Source: Bradyrhizobium betae
GTDB taxonomy: Bacteria > Pseudomonadota > Alphaproteobacteria > Rhizobiales > Xanthobacteraceae
DNA length: 64,000 bases
Assembly (NCBI RefSeq): GCF_008932115.1
Contig: NZ_CP044543.1
Location: 310,001 to 374,000, forward strand
Direction of reading: 5' to 3'
Position 1 is the first letter of the stretch, and every line of letters starts with the position of its first letter. The notes under the pieces are model-generated. The model had not been told where the DNA came from. It saw only the letters and a program-made list of their open reading frames with translations, and made no database searches. Shown piece after piece: positions 51,455 to 59,108 of the stretch. Made by a program: the position numbers and the translations under genes.

Positions 51455-51670
51455 TTACTCGGCAGGCACGATGCGGTAACCCGCCTCCTTCAGCGCGATC
51501 AGCACGGCGCGGACCGGCAAGGATTCCTCGCTCAGGAGCCTGCCCGACCAGCGATAGGGCACGGTCGACAGCGCAACCGCGATCACGAACTCTGGATCGA
51601 GGCGGCGGCCCTGGTCGGGCGCGGGCCGTTCCTGCGGCATCAGGTCGATGATGGTGGGGAGCGGGGTCAC
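51455..51670 (-). CDS. Hypothetical phage protein
   Basis: A 71-residue protein: TPLPTIIDLMPQERPAPDQG, then FVIAVALSTVPYRWSGRLLS and AVLIALKEAGYRIVPAE. The end looks like a small helix-strand unit. I recognise no family. It lies 3 bp from the MazG-like gene, on the same strand. Confidence 0.5.
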   Translation of the reverse strand: MTPLPTIIDLMPQERPAPDQGRRLDPEFVIAVALSTVPYRWSGRLLSEESLPVRAVLIALKEAGYRIVPAE

Positions 51671-51673
51671 GCT

Positions 51674-52024
51674 TCAGATCACCTTCGGATAGCCGATCTC
51701 GCCGGACTTGCTATTGAAGACCTCGCGCATCGCTTCCTCCAGCGTGCATCCGCAACGTTGGAGCATCAGGTCGAGATAAACGCCGACGTCGCCGAGCTCT
51801 CGGCGCAGCTTCACGTGCAGCTCGTCATAGGTCTCCTTGTTGCCGACGACGCCATCGCGATAGCGGTTGAGCTTCTTGACGACATTGGCAGCCTCGCCCA
51901 CCTCGCCGGCCAAGGCGGTCATCCAGTCCGAGTATGACCATCCATCGAGAGGGTGGTTGAAGCCTTGCGGATCTTCGCAGCGAGCTCGGTTCGCCTTGGC
52001 AAATTCATCGAACGTCAACGACAT
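51674..52024 (-). CDS. MazG-like nucleotide pyrophosphohydrolase
   Basis: A 116-residue all-alpha NTP pyrophosphatase. The metal-binding pattern is ALAGEVGEAANVVKKLNRYR and later LRRELGDVGVYLDLMLQRCG, equal to ExxE...ExxD. Single-domain MazG proteins remove abnormal or excess nucleotides; phage copies are thought to adjust nucleotide or alarmone pools. It follows the giant helicase-methyltransferase gene by 12 bp. Confidence 0.82.
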   Translation of the reverse strand: MSLTFDEFAKANRARCEDPQGFNHPLDGWSYSDWMTALAGEVGEAANVVKKLNRYRDGVVGNKETYDELHVKLRRELGDVGVYLDLMLQRCGCTLEEAMREVFNSKSGEIGYPKVI

Positions 52025-52036
52025 TATCAGCCTCCG

Positions 52037-55000
52037 TCACTTGCGCATCGCTGGGGGGGGGTTGGCAGCGTCAACCGCCGCCAGATCGAACAACGCCGGC
52101 ACGGCCATCTTTTCTTCGGCCTGCCGCAGGTACTTGACGCCATCGGCGAAGTAGACCGTCGACAGCTCGGTCGCGGCGCCCTTGCGTCCCTTCAGCAGCG
52201 CCCGAAAAGGGACCGTCATCAATCCGCCGAAGGGATCGAACACCAGCTCGCCTTCGTTGGAGTAGCGTTCGATCAGGCGGTCGACGATGTCGAATTGCAG
52301 CGGGCACAGGTGCATCTCCGCGCCCTTCCTCTGCTGCATCATGTTGAGCGTGCGCATCCGGTTGATGTCACTCCAGACCTCTGGATCGTGCGAGCCGGGC
52401 GCGATCGCCATGAACGTCGCCGGCAGCGCGCCTTGGGCCTCAAGCCGCTCCCCGATGGCGACATGCGCCTCATAGTCGTAGATCCGTTCCGCGCTCAGCT
52501 TCGAGAAGTGCTTAGCGTGATCGGCGGCATCCATCGCGGCAAATTCATCGGCCGTCAGCAGCCGGTCGCCGGAGGAGCGCCAGAAGCCGTGCGCGTCGAT
52601 CTGCCAGCGCGCGCGGGTGTAGTCGTCCTTGCTCTTTTCGACCGGCACGTCGGCATAGGAGCGCGTGCGATCGGTCTGGGGTTTGCGGAACAGAAGCACG
52701 TATTCCGGCGAGCCGACGCCCATTTTGCTGGAGTCCTTGGCGTTTTCGCTCCAGCCCAGCCGATAGGTCTGATTGTTCTCCCGCACCACGTCGGTCACGA
52801 CCGTGATCATGCCCAGGTACTGGAATTTGTGGCCGCGATAGTGCGAGATCGCCTCGGCATGAAACGGAGAGATCGTGGGTACACCCTCGCCCGTGACGCT
52901 GCCGAACAGCACCCGGTCCTTGACGTGGATGCAGGCAAGGCGCCCGGGCTGCAGCATCCGCATCAGCTCGCAGCTGAGAAAATCCATCTGCGCCCAGAAA
53001 TGCCCATTGTCGTCGGTATGGCCGAAGTCGCGGTAGGAGGCCGAATATTCATAGTGGTTGGAGAACGGGATCGAGGTCACGATCAGATCGACGGAGGCCT
53101 CCGGCCAGGCGCGGCACTCAAGCACAGCGTCATTGTTGATCGCCGTGAAGTTCTCGCCCTTCTCCTCGATGCGCTTGATCGTCATGGTGCGCAGCAGCTT
53201 GTCCCGCAGAGGCAGGGTGTTGAGGCCGTGAGCGGCGATGATCTCGCTCATGCGGGCGCGCATCGCGGTATCGAGCGCCCACTTCTCCTCCAGCGCGGCC
53301 CGGCCGGCGCGCATGTCTTCGGAGTAGATAATATCGATCTCGACGGGGTGTTTCTGGCCGAAGCGCTGCAGCCGGTAGACCGACTGAATCCAGTCGTTGA
53401 ACTTGTAGCCGTCGCCGGGCAAGCCGACATAGATCGCCTTGTGGCAGTGATACTGGAAGTTCGAGCCTGAGCCGGAGAGGATGGGCTTGGTCGCAAAGTA
53501 TTTGGTCCGACCCTCCTCGAAGTCGTGCAGGTGCTTTTCCCGCTCGTCGATGTCCATCCCGCTGCCGGTGATCGCGACCACACCAGGAACGGCCGCCTCG
53601 ATCGCCTCGCGCTCCGCCTCGAGGTCATGCCAGAGGATGCGATGGCTGTCCGGATCCTGCGCAAGCAGATCCTGCATCTTGGCGATGCGCGAGGGCAGAC
53701 TATCGCGGCGCGCACGCGCGGCATCCTGCAGCGAGGACGCGCCCTTGCGAAACAACACGGACTGCCCGTCGCGCTCAGGCTCGGCCTTGCTGTGATCGGC
53801 CGGGACCTCGTGCCAGCGCAGCGTGAGCGGCGGCAGCTCGTAGCCTTCGTCGCTGTAGCCGAGCTCGGACGGCTTTTGCAGAAAGGCCGCCCAGGAGTGC
53901 ACCCACATCCAGAATTCTTCTTCCTTGTGCGGGTAGAGCGTGAGATCGCCGGCCTTTTCCGAGTTGCGCTGGAAGAAGCGCGTCAGCGCCAGGCCGGTAT
54001 CCATGACGCCGAGGAAGCCGGAATAATGGATCAGCTCCTTGTAGCGGTTCGGCGACGGCGTTGCGGTCGCGACCAGCTTGAAGGCGACCTTGCCGAACAG
54101 CGGCAGGAACTCCTGGAAGGTCTTGCTGCCGTAGCTGCGCAGCACGCTGGCTTCATCGAGCGAGCAGGCCGTGAACAGGTTCGGGTCGAGCTTGCCGTCG
54201 CGGATACTCTCGTAATTGGTGAGGAAGTGCACCACGCCCTCAGCGCGGCCGAGGTGGTATTCCTCATTGGTGCGGATGAAGCGCACGGCCATGTCGAGGC
54301 TCACGGCTTCCTTGACGAAGCCGTGGCGCACGCCGAGCGGCAGCACGCTCAGCGTGGCCCCGCCGTTGCGGCGCTGCAGCTGCCGGCACCATTCCAGTTG
54401 CATCGCCGTCTTGTGCAGGCCGAAGGATGCGAAGATCGCAGCGCAGCCGAGCCGCAAGGCCCAGACCACGAGGTCCTTGCAATGCGGCCGGAGATAATCG
54501 TGCAAGGCCTCGAGAGGGACCTCGATGCCGCGCATCGGGGCCGTCACTACCTTGTCGTGGAGAAACTGATCATAGGAATGCAGCACGGGCAGCGCCGCCT
54601 CGTCATCCCACGCGAGCCCGGCCGCCGCGGTCAGCAGATCGGACCATCCATCGGCGATTACGTCGTTGCGCCGCGCGATGACGTTTCCGCCTGCGCCAAT
54701 TGGCGCAGCCTCGGCAAGGGTCGAGCCCGCGTCCTGACTTGGGGGCAGGGACGCGGGCTCTGATCGCAAGACCGGAGTTGGAATGGGGGCGCGGTCTGCG
54801 ATGTTCACATTGGCTTCTGACGGGCTGGGCCGCTCGCTTCCCATCCCGGCTTGGTCGGCCCCGCCGTGGTTCGAATGCAACCGCGCATCAAGCGTGGCCG
54901 CTCCCACAACAGGGTCAGCCTCACGGGCCATAGCCTCGTCCGCCCGCCCGTCAGAACTCTTTTTGCGCCTCTTCGGCTTACTGCCCGCGATCCGCGAGGC

Positions 55001-55840
55001 ATCGCCAGGCACGATCGGATCGCCGCGGCCGTCGACCGTCGGCCCTTCCGGAAAGCGCCGCCAGTGAGCCTCGGTCGCCGCGTTCATGCGGACATAGTCG
55101 TTCGATCCGAACTTGATGACGTGGCCGCATTTGCAGGTGGCGACCGAGACGACACGTCCGTCGGCAACCTCCGTCGTCATCGAGAATGTGTGGTGCGCCG
55201 GGAACTGTTTGCGCTTCTCGAAGGCCTCGATGAGGTCGCGCACGATCGGATCGGAGATCGTCTCGCCGGCGTCGATCGCGGCATAGGTTTGCTGGTCGAG
55301 ATTCTGGACCATTTCGACGGGCGCCACAGGTGAGGACGCCGCCGATGGGATGTCGCCACTCCCATCCAACCCGGCGCTGCCGGGAAGCTCGTCTGCAGCG
55401 AGCTCGCCTGTGGCGCTATTGATTTGCTGATCAAGATTAGCCGATACATCGCGAGTTTCAGGCACTTGCACAGGCTTTAGCGACAGCGCCCATTCGATCA
55501 CGCGGGCCGCGAAGCCTTCCGTCCAGTGGGTGCCCTCGCCGTCCTTGGCGCGCATGTATTTCCGCGCGCGGCGGATCATGGCGGCGATTGCAGCCCGCAG
55601 CGCTGCCTCGCGAGAGGCATACTGCCGGCCGTCGACACGGAAGCCCGGCGGATGGGCAAGCCACCCCCCGCCTTGCAGCGCGAGCGCGCCGATCCTGGTC
55701 GACGGCGAGCGATATCGCGGATTGTCGTGTTCCAGCCATTCGCCCTGGTCGTCGCGGAACGCCAGCCCGCCGATGCCGAGCGGCGGCTCACCTTCGAGGG
55801 TGCGCAGAACGCGCGTGGGTTTGATCAGCGGCGTGTTCAT
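52037..55840 (-). CDS. Helicase-DNA methyltransferase fusion with N-terminal modules
   Basis: A 1,267-residue protein. I start at MNTPLIKPTR (55840): GGAGGGACG is just upstream. Residues 1-130 and 180-270 are small modules (CKCGHVIKF near 236 looks like a metal site). A linker with A-P-I-G-A (379-383) is encoded by palindrome copy 4. SF2 helicase: FASFGLHKT (about 471-478, third P-loop Gly replaced by His), SLDEAS (560), TATPSPN (592), QSVYRLQRFGQ (819). N6/N4 methyltransferase: VTSIPFSNHYEYS (921) and VFDPFGGLMT. SIPF replaces DPPY, as I recall for this phage family. Confidence 0.8.
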   Translation of the reverse strand: MNTPLIKPTRVLRTLEGEPPLGIGGLAFRDDQGEWLEHDNPRYRSPSTRIGALALQGGGWLAHPPGFRVDGRQYASREAALRAAIAAMIRRARKYMRAKDGEGTHWTEGFAARVIEWALSLKPVQVPETRDVSANLDQQINSATGELAADELPGSAGLDGSGDIPSAASSPVAPVEMVQNLDQQTYAAIDAGETISDPIVRDLIEAFEKRKQFPAHHTFSMTTEVADGRVVSVATCKCGHVIKFGSNDYVRMNAATEAHWRRFPEGPTVDGRGDPIVPGDASRIAGSKPKRRKKSSDGRADEAMAREADPVVGAATLDARLHSNHGGADQAGMGSERPSPSEANVNIADRAPIPTPVLRSEPASLPPSQDAGSTLAEAAPIGAGGNVIARRNDVIADGWSDLLTAAAGLAWDDEAALPVLHSYDQFLHDKVVTAPMRGIEVPLEALHDYLRPHCKDLVVWALRLGCAAIFASFGLHKTAMQLEWCRQLQRRNGGATLSVLPLGVRHGFVKEAVSLDMAVRFIRTNEEYHLGRAEGVVHFLTNYESIRDGKLDPNLFTACSLDEASVLRSYGSKTFQEFLPLFGKVAFKLVATATPSPNRYKELIHYSGFLGVMDTGLALTRFFQRNSEKAGDLTLYPHKEEEFWMWVHSWAAFLQKPSELGYSDEGYELPPLTLRWHEVPADHSKAEPERDGQSVLFRKGASSLQDAARARRDSLPSRIAKMQDLLAQDPDSHRILWHDLEAEREAIEAAVPGVVAITGSGMDIDEREKHLHDFEEGRTKYFATKPILSGSGSNFQYHCHKAIYVGLPGDGYKFNDWIQSVYRLQRFGQKHPVEIDIIYSEDMRAGRAALEEKWALDTAMRARMSEIIAAHGLNTLPLRDKLLRTMTIKRIEEKGENFTAINNDAVLECRAWPEASVDLIVTSIPFSNHYEYSASYRDFGHTDDNGHFWAQMDFLSCELMRMLQPGRLACIHVKDRVLFGSVTGEGVPTISPFHAEAISHYRGHKFQYLGMITVVTDVVRENNQTYRLGWSENAKDSSKMGVGSPEYVLLFRKPQTDRTRSYADVPVEKSKDDYTRARWQIDAHGFWRSSGDRLLTADEFAAMDAADHAKHFSKLSAERIYDYEAHVAIGERLEAQGALPATFMAIAPGSHDPEVWSDINRMRTLNMMQQRKGAEMHLCPLQFDIVDRLIERYSNEGELVFDPFGGLMTVPFRALLKGRKGAATELSTVYFADGVKYLRQAEEKMAVPALFDLAAVDAANPPPAMRK
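54691..54708. repeat. Dispersed palindrome, copy 4
   Basis: CTGCGCCAATTGGCGCAG, perfect over 18 bp, in the linker between the N-terminal modules and the helicase of the giant protein. Confidence 0.8.
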
Positions 55841-55975
55841 CGTCCCTCCGGAAATTCGTACCGGTCGCAGACTTGGACTTCCTGCGGGATGAACGCGAGC
55901 GCGCGGAGCGCAGGTTCGGGGCTGCCGGCGAAGGCGAGGTATGGATATTGCGTCTCGTGATGAGACGCGAGACAT

Positions 55976-56485
55976 GATCGTCGGCGCGCCATAGTCGCAG
56001 GCGCGAAGCTCGCGCCATTCGACGACATAGCCGAGGCGCTCCAGCTCGGCGACCCAGCGCTTGAAGGTGACGCCTTTCTGCAGCGGACACGGACGGCCGT
56101 CGGTACCGAGCGGACCCCATGTCGCAAACTCCTCGACGTTCTCCAGAATGATGACGCGCGGGGCGACCGTATTGGCCCAGTGCACCACGATCCAGGCGAG
56201 CGACCTGATGCTCTTTTCCACGGGCTTGCCGCCCTTGGCCTTGGAGAAGTGCTTGCAGTCGGGCGAGGCCCACAACAGTCCTACGGGCCGGCCGGCGCAC
56301 GCCGCGCGCGGATCGACCGACCAGATGTCCTCGGTCAGATGCACGGTCGAGGGATGATTGACCTCGTGCATGGCAAGCGCGATCGCGTCGTGATTGATCG
56401 CGATGTCGGGCGAGCGGCCCAAGGCCATCTCGATCCCGGTCGAGGCCCCGCCGCCACCCGCAAAGCTGTCGACGATGATTTCCAT
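55976..56485 (-). pseudogene. Truncated DNA cytosine-C5 methyltransferase
   Basis: The first 170 residues of a Dcm-type enzyme: motif I VDSFAGGGGASTGIEMALG, motif IV WASPDCKHFSKAKGG with the catalytic Cys, motif VI ILENVEEF, and VIII-like RELRACDYGAPTI. After DYGAPTI the expected RKR..L..R continuation, target-recognition region and motifs IX-X are missing. No stop follows in frame; the frame runs into the next gene. The other frame in 55837-55975 ends QVCDRYEFPEGR with ATGA overlap to the next start, so it is probably the tail of a lost gene. A 7-bp hairpin GCGTCTC-N5-GAGACGC (55950-55968) lies at the junction. Confidence 0.7.
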
Positions 56486-56838
56486 CACTGTTGCGGCTTG
56501 CGCAGGTTGACGCCTACCGTCTTGAGAACCTCGCTGACCGCCTCCATAAATGCACTTGCTGCGATGTCCGGGGAGAAGCTAGGATCGCGGATCACGGAAC
56601 CGTCGGCGCGCCACTCAAAGAGGGCGCTACCGTTGCGCTCGATCTTCAGGATGGAGTCCCAGGTCGCCCGCTCGAAGCAATCCTGCTGCTTGGATATCGA
56701 GCAATCCTCGGATGTCCCGTTGAGGATGTTCACGGTCACCTCTTCGGCGCGCTTTCCATCAGCGCATTCGCCCTTGGACGCAAGCTGTCCGTTCACGCAC
56801 ATCAGGATGGTTGCCGAAATCGCAATCATGTTGCTCAT
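56485..56838 (-). CDS. Hypothetical phage protein with hydrophobic N-terminus
   Basis: A 117-residue protein. The N-terminus SNMIAISATILMCVNGQLAS is hydrophobic and could be a leader or anchor. Then ECADGKRAEEVTVNILNGTS, WDSILKIERNGSALFEWRAD and a helix AFMEAVSEVLKTVGVNL. Cys spacing suggests disulfides. I recognise no family. Its stop overlaps the methyltransferase start (TGATG). Confidence 0.5.
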   Translation of the reverse strand: MSNMIAISATILMCVNGQLASKGECADGKRAEEVTVNILNGTSEDCSISKQQDCFERATWDSILKIERNGSALFEWRADGSVIRDPSFSPDIAASAFMEAVSEVLKTVGVNLRKPQQ

Positions 56839-56841
56839 TAC

Positions 56842-57525
56842 CTATGCCGCCTCTGTGCTGACTGGATCGATCTTGACTTCCGCCACATGCCATTCGACCG
56901 GATAGGCGCAGCTCGGCATCGCTTCCGGACGCTCGCACCTCGCATAGACATGCAACTCGCCGCCTCCGATCGTGACGTAGAACGACCCGCGATCGAGGCC
57001 TGCCTTCCACAGCTCGGCACACAGCAGCATCGAGGCGGCTTCCAGCCGCTCCCGCGCGCTTCTCGCATCGCGCTGGTGCTTGGCCTGTCCGTTCGTCGCC
57101 TGGAGCGCGCCGAAGAAGGTCAGCCAGTAGAATCCGTCATCGCAGGGCCCGACGATGCCCGATCCGTCGATCGAGGGGTCGCAGACGATGTCGCCGTTGC
57201 ACCCAACTACCACATGGGCGCAGCTGTTTCGGCTCGTGCCGGTCAGCAGGAAGGCCGGCATCTGGCGCAGGTTCGTACCCGCGATTGAATCCAGTACGGC
57301 TTGAAGAGGCCGCGCGCCGTCGACGACGATATTGATCGCGGTCATGCCGTGCGCGTTGAGGAAGGCTTCGGCTGCAGCCGCGCCGTCATCGCCGCTCACG
57401 CCGCCGTCCATGAAATGCGGCACGTCGGCTGCATCCATGTCCAGCACGATCGCGATCGCCGTGCGGAAGCAGTCGCCGTAGGAGGCGGGCGGGTTGTGGC
57501 GCAGCAGTTGCTTTTGCGGCTTCAT
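56842..57525 (-). CDS. C39-like cysteine peptidase-fold phage protein
   Basis: A 227-residue protein of papain-like fold. The Cys block is ASYGDCFRTAIAIVLDM then DVPHFMDGG, and the His/Asp block is NSCAHVVVGCNGDIVCDPS, as in C39-like proteins. Many phages carry this GDCFRT...VPHF...HVVV type without known substrate. The C-terminal 80 residues form a separate region (GSFYVTIGGGELHVYARCER). It overlaps the upstream stop by 4 bp. Confidence 0.65.
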   Translation of the reverse strand: MKPQKQLLRHNPPASYGDCFRTAIAIVLDMDAADVPHFMDGGVSGDDGAAAAEAFLNAHGMTAINIVVDGARPLQAVLDSIAGTNLRQMPAFLLTGTSRNSCAHVVVGCNGDIVCDPSIDGSGIVGPCDDGFYWLTFFGALQATNGQAKHQRDARSARERLEAASMLLCAELWKAGLDRGSFYVTIGGGELHVYARCERPEAMPSCAYPVEWHVAEVKIDPVSTEAA

Positions 57526-58088
57526 GCGTTCCCGCTCCGCTTGGTCTCACGTCGTGAGTTGCGAGCGCGGTCGAATTTCTCGCCTTCCGCGACGATCAGA
57601 GCCGCGGCTCGCACCTGGTTGCGCCGAAACTCCTTGGGCTTCCACCAGTCGACAGCCCAAGGCCAGATCATCTGACCATTGATGCGAACGCAGTTGCCCC
57701 GGATGTCGTCGCCGTTGTCGCAAAATACGGTCTCATTCCCGAGCGCGTAAGCCGCGCCGGCTTGAGCCATCTCGCCTTGCCGGTGAGCGTCGTCGTGAGT
57801 TGCGTCCCAGCCCTCCTGCTCGATCTGGCGGAAGCGCTCGGCAATTACAGCTTGCATGAATGGCGACAATGGCCGGCGGATATGCAGCCGCTCGAACAGG
57901 CGACGCATCACGAATTGGCGAACGATCGAGACAACCGTGAAGATCGCCGTGATCATCAGGTTCTCGTGCAGCGCGGGACGAAAGCCGAACAGCGGGAAGA
58001 CGAAGATCTGCGCCAGTAGAGCGACGGCAAAGCCGATCGCGGTCGACATGATCGTCTCCAAAAGAGACATCAGCTTGGATTGCTTCAT
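57522..58088 (-). CDS. DUF7220-like membrane protein with phage RQIEqEGWd domain
   Basis: A 188-residue protein. I start at MKQSKLMSLLETIMST (58088), overlapping the previous stop. N-terminal part: two hydrophobic helices with ETIMSTAIGFAVALLAQIFV, FPLFGF, FTVVSIVRQFVMRRLFERL, the DUF7220 pattern. C-terminal part: IAERFRQIEQEGWDATHDDA, then MAQAGAAYALG and WPWAVDWWKPK, a frequent phage domain of unknown role. The two parts are usually separate genes, so this is a fusion. Confidence 0.65.
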   Translation of the reverse strand: MKQSKLMSLLETIMSTAIGFAVALLAQIFVFPLFGFRPALHENLMITAIFTVVSIVRQFVMRRLFERLHIRRPLSPFMQAVIAERFRQIEQEGWDATHDDAHRQGEMAQAGAAYALGNETVFCDNGDDIRGNCVRINGQMIWPWAVDWWKPKEFRRNQVRAAALIVAEGEKFDRARNSRRETKRSGNA

Positions 58089-58306
58089 CGCACCATCTCG
58101 CCTTCGAGAATCGGACAGACGCTGCCGCCAGCTCCGTATGAATTGCAGGTCTTCACCCCGACGAGCTTGACGCACTTGCCGTCGACGCCAGGCAAGGCCT
58201 GCTGCAGCGCTACACATTGATCCTTTGTCAGGGGACCAAGGCGCGAGGCCTCAAACGGCATCGCTTGAAGGCTGAGGATGAAGAACCATAGGGCGGCACC
58301 GTTCAT
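58085..58306 (-). CDS. Small secreted-type phage protein
   Basis: A 73-residue protein. I start at MNGAALWFFILSLQAMP (58306), overlapping the previous stop by 4 bp. The hydrophobic start can be a signal peptide. The mature part has cysteines in KDQCVALQQALPGVDGKCVK and TCNSYGAGGSVCPI, so two disulfides are possible. I recognise no family. Confidence 0.5.
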   Translation of the reverse strand: MNGAALWFFILSLQAMPFEASRLGPLTKDQCVALQQALPGVDGKCVKLVGVKTCNSYGAGGSVCPILEGEMVR

Positions 58307-58623
58307 CGCACAGGCCTTTCCGGCACAGGTGAGATCTCGCGCGCGTAGCCATAGGACTGCGCACGGGTCCAGTTCGGCGAGCGGTTGAGCTCGACAGCGG
58401 GAGACCATCCCTCCTTGACGTCCTCGCCGATGCGATACATCGCCTTCTTCTTGGCTTTGGCCTCGTTGCGACGCTGGGCCCGATAGGTGACGGCAGGCCG
58501 CGCGGCTTTGGGCTTTTGCTCGCCGCGCTTGGAGAGCGTCCTCTTCATCGTCGACTTGATGGCCTCATAGCGGGCTGCATCATCCGACACGACGAAGCCG
58601 GGAGCTTGATCCTGTTCGTTCAC
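58303..58623 (-). CDS. Hypothetical basic phage protein
   Basis: A 106-residue, Lys/Arg-rich protein (TMKRTLSKRGEQKPKAARPA, YRAQRRNEAKAKKKAMYRIG) with FVVSDDAARYEAIKS at the start and ELNRSPNWTRAQSYGYAREI near the end. The charge fits a nucleic-acid-binding or disordered protein. I recognise no family. It is coupled by ATGA on both sides. Confidence 0.5.
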   Translation of the reverse strand: MNEQDQAPGFVVSDDAARYEAIKSTMKRTLSKRGEQKPKAARPAVTYRAQRRNEAKAKKKAMYRIGEDVKEGWSPAVELNRSPNWTRAQSYGYAREISPVPERPVR

Positions 58624-59108
58624 TCGCCCCTCCCCTTGTTGAGCATGGCCGCAAGATCGAACGTCTCCACGGCGATGGAGCCGTCGTCGCTGCGCTGGAA
58701 CGGAATGTTGAAATCGAGGAGGCCATGCTCCATGTGCACCAGCTGCTGGAAGAACAGCTGCGCCACCTTCTTGATGAAGGCCTGCCCGGAGACGGTCGGG
58801 CTTACCGGGCGCCCCCCCGTGGTCGGGCGCGCCGTCGCGGCCATGTGCGCGCCGACCTGGGCGAGTGCAACCGCGTAGATGTCGACGATGGGATCGTCGA
58901 TCACAAAGCCGGACGTGAAGCTTTTATAGCGCTCCGCGCAGTGGGCAACGCACAAGGCCTGCATGTGCGTGCCGAGCTTGTGCCCCTCCAGGATGGCTGG
59001 ACTGACCGGCACGCCGTCAGCCTTCGTGTCGGCCTCGAAGCAGCGCATGATCTCGGCGAGAGCCGCATCACGGACGGGCTTTGCGATATCGTAGAGATCG
59101 CGCGTCAT
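58620..59108 (-). CDS. Hypothetical phage protein
   Basis: A 162-residue helical protein: YDIAKPVRDAALAEIMRCFE, AILEGHKLGTHMQALCVAHC, DDPIVDIYAVALAQVGAHMA, and a second part FIKKVAQLFFQQLVHMEHGL. I recognise no motif. It overlaps the ParB-MT-A70 stop and the next start by 4 bp each. Confidence 0.5.
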   Translation of the reverse strand: MTRDLYDIAKPVRDAALAEIMRCFEADTKADGVPVSPAILEGHKLGTHMQALCVAHCAERYKSFTSGFVIDDPIVDIYAVALAQVGAHMAATARPTTGGRPVSPTVSGQAFIKKVAQLFFQQLVHMEHGLLDFNIPFQRSDDGSIAVETFDLAAMLNKGRGE

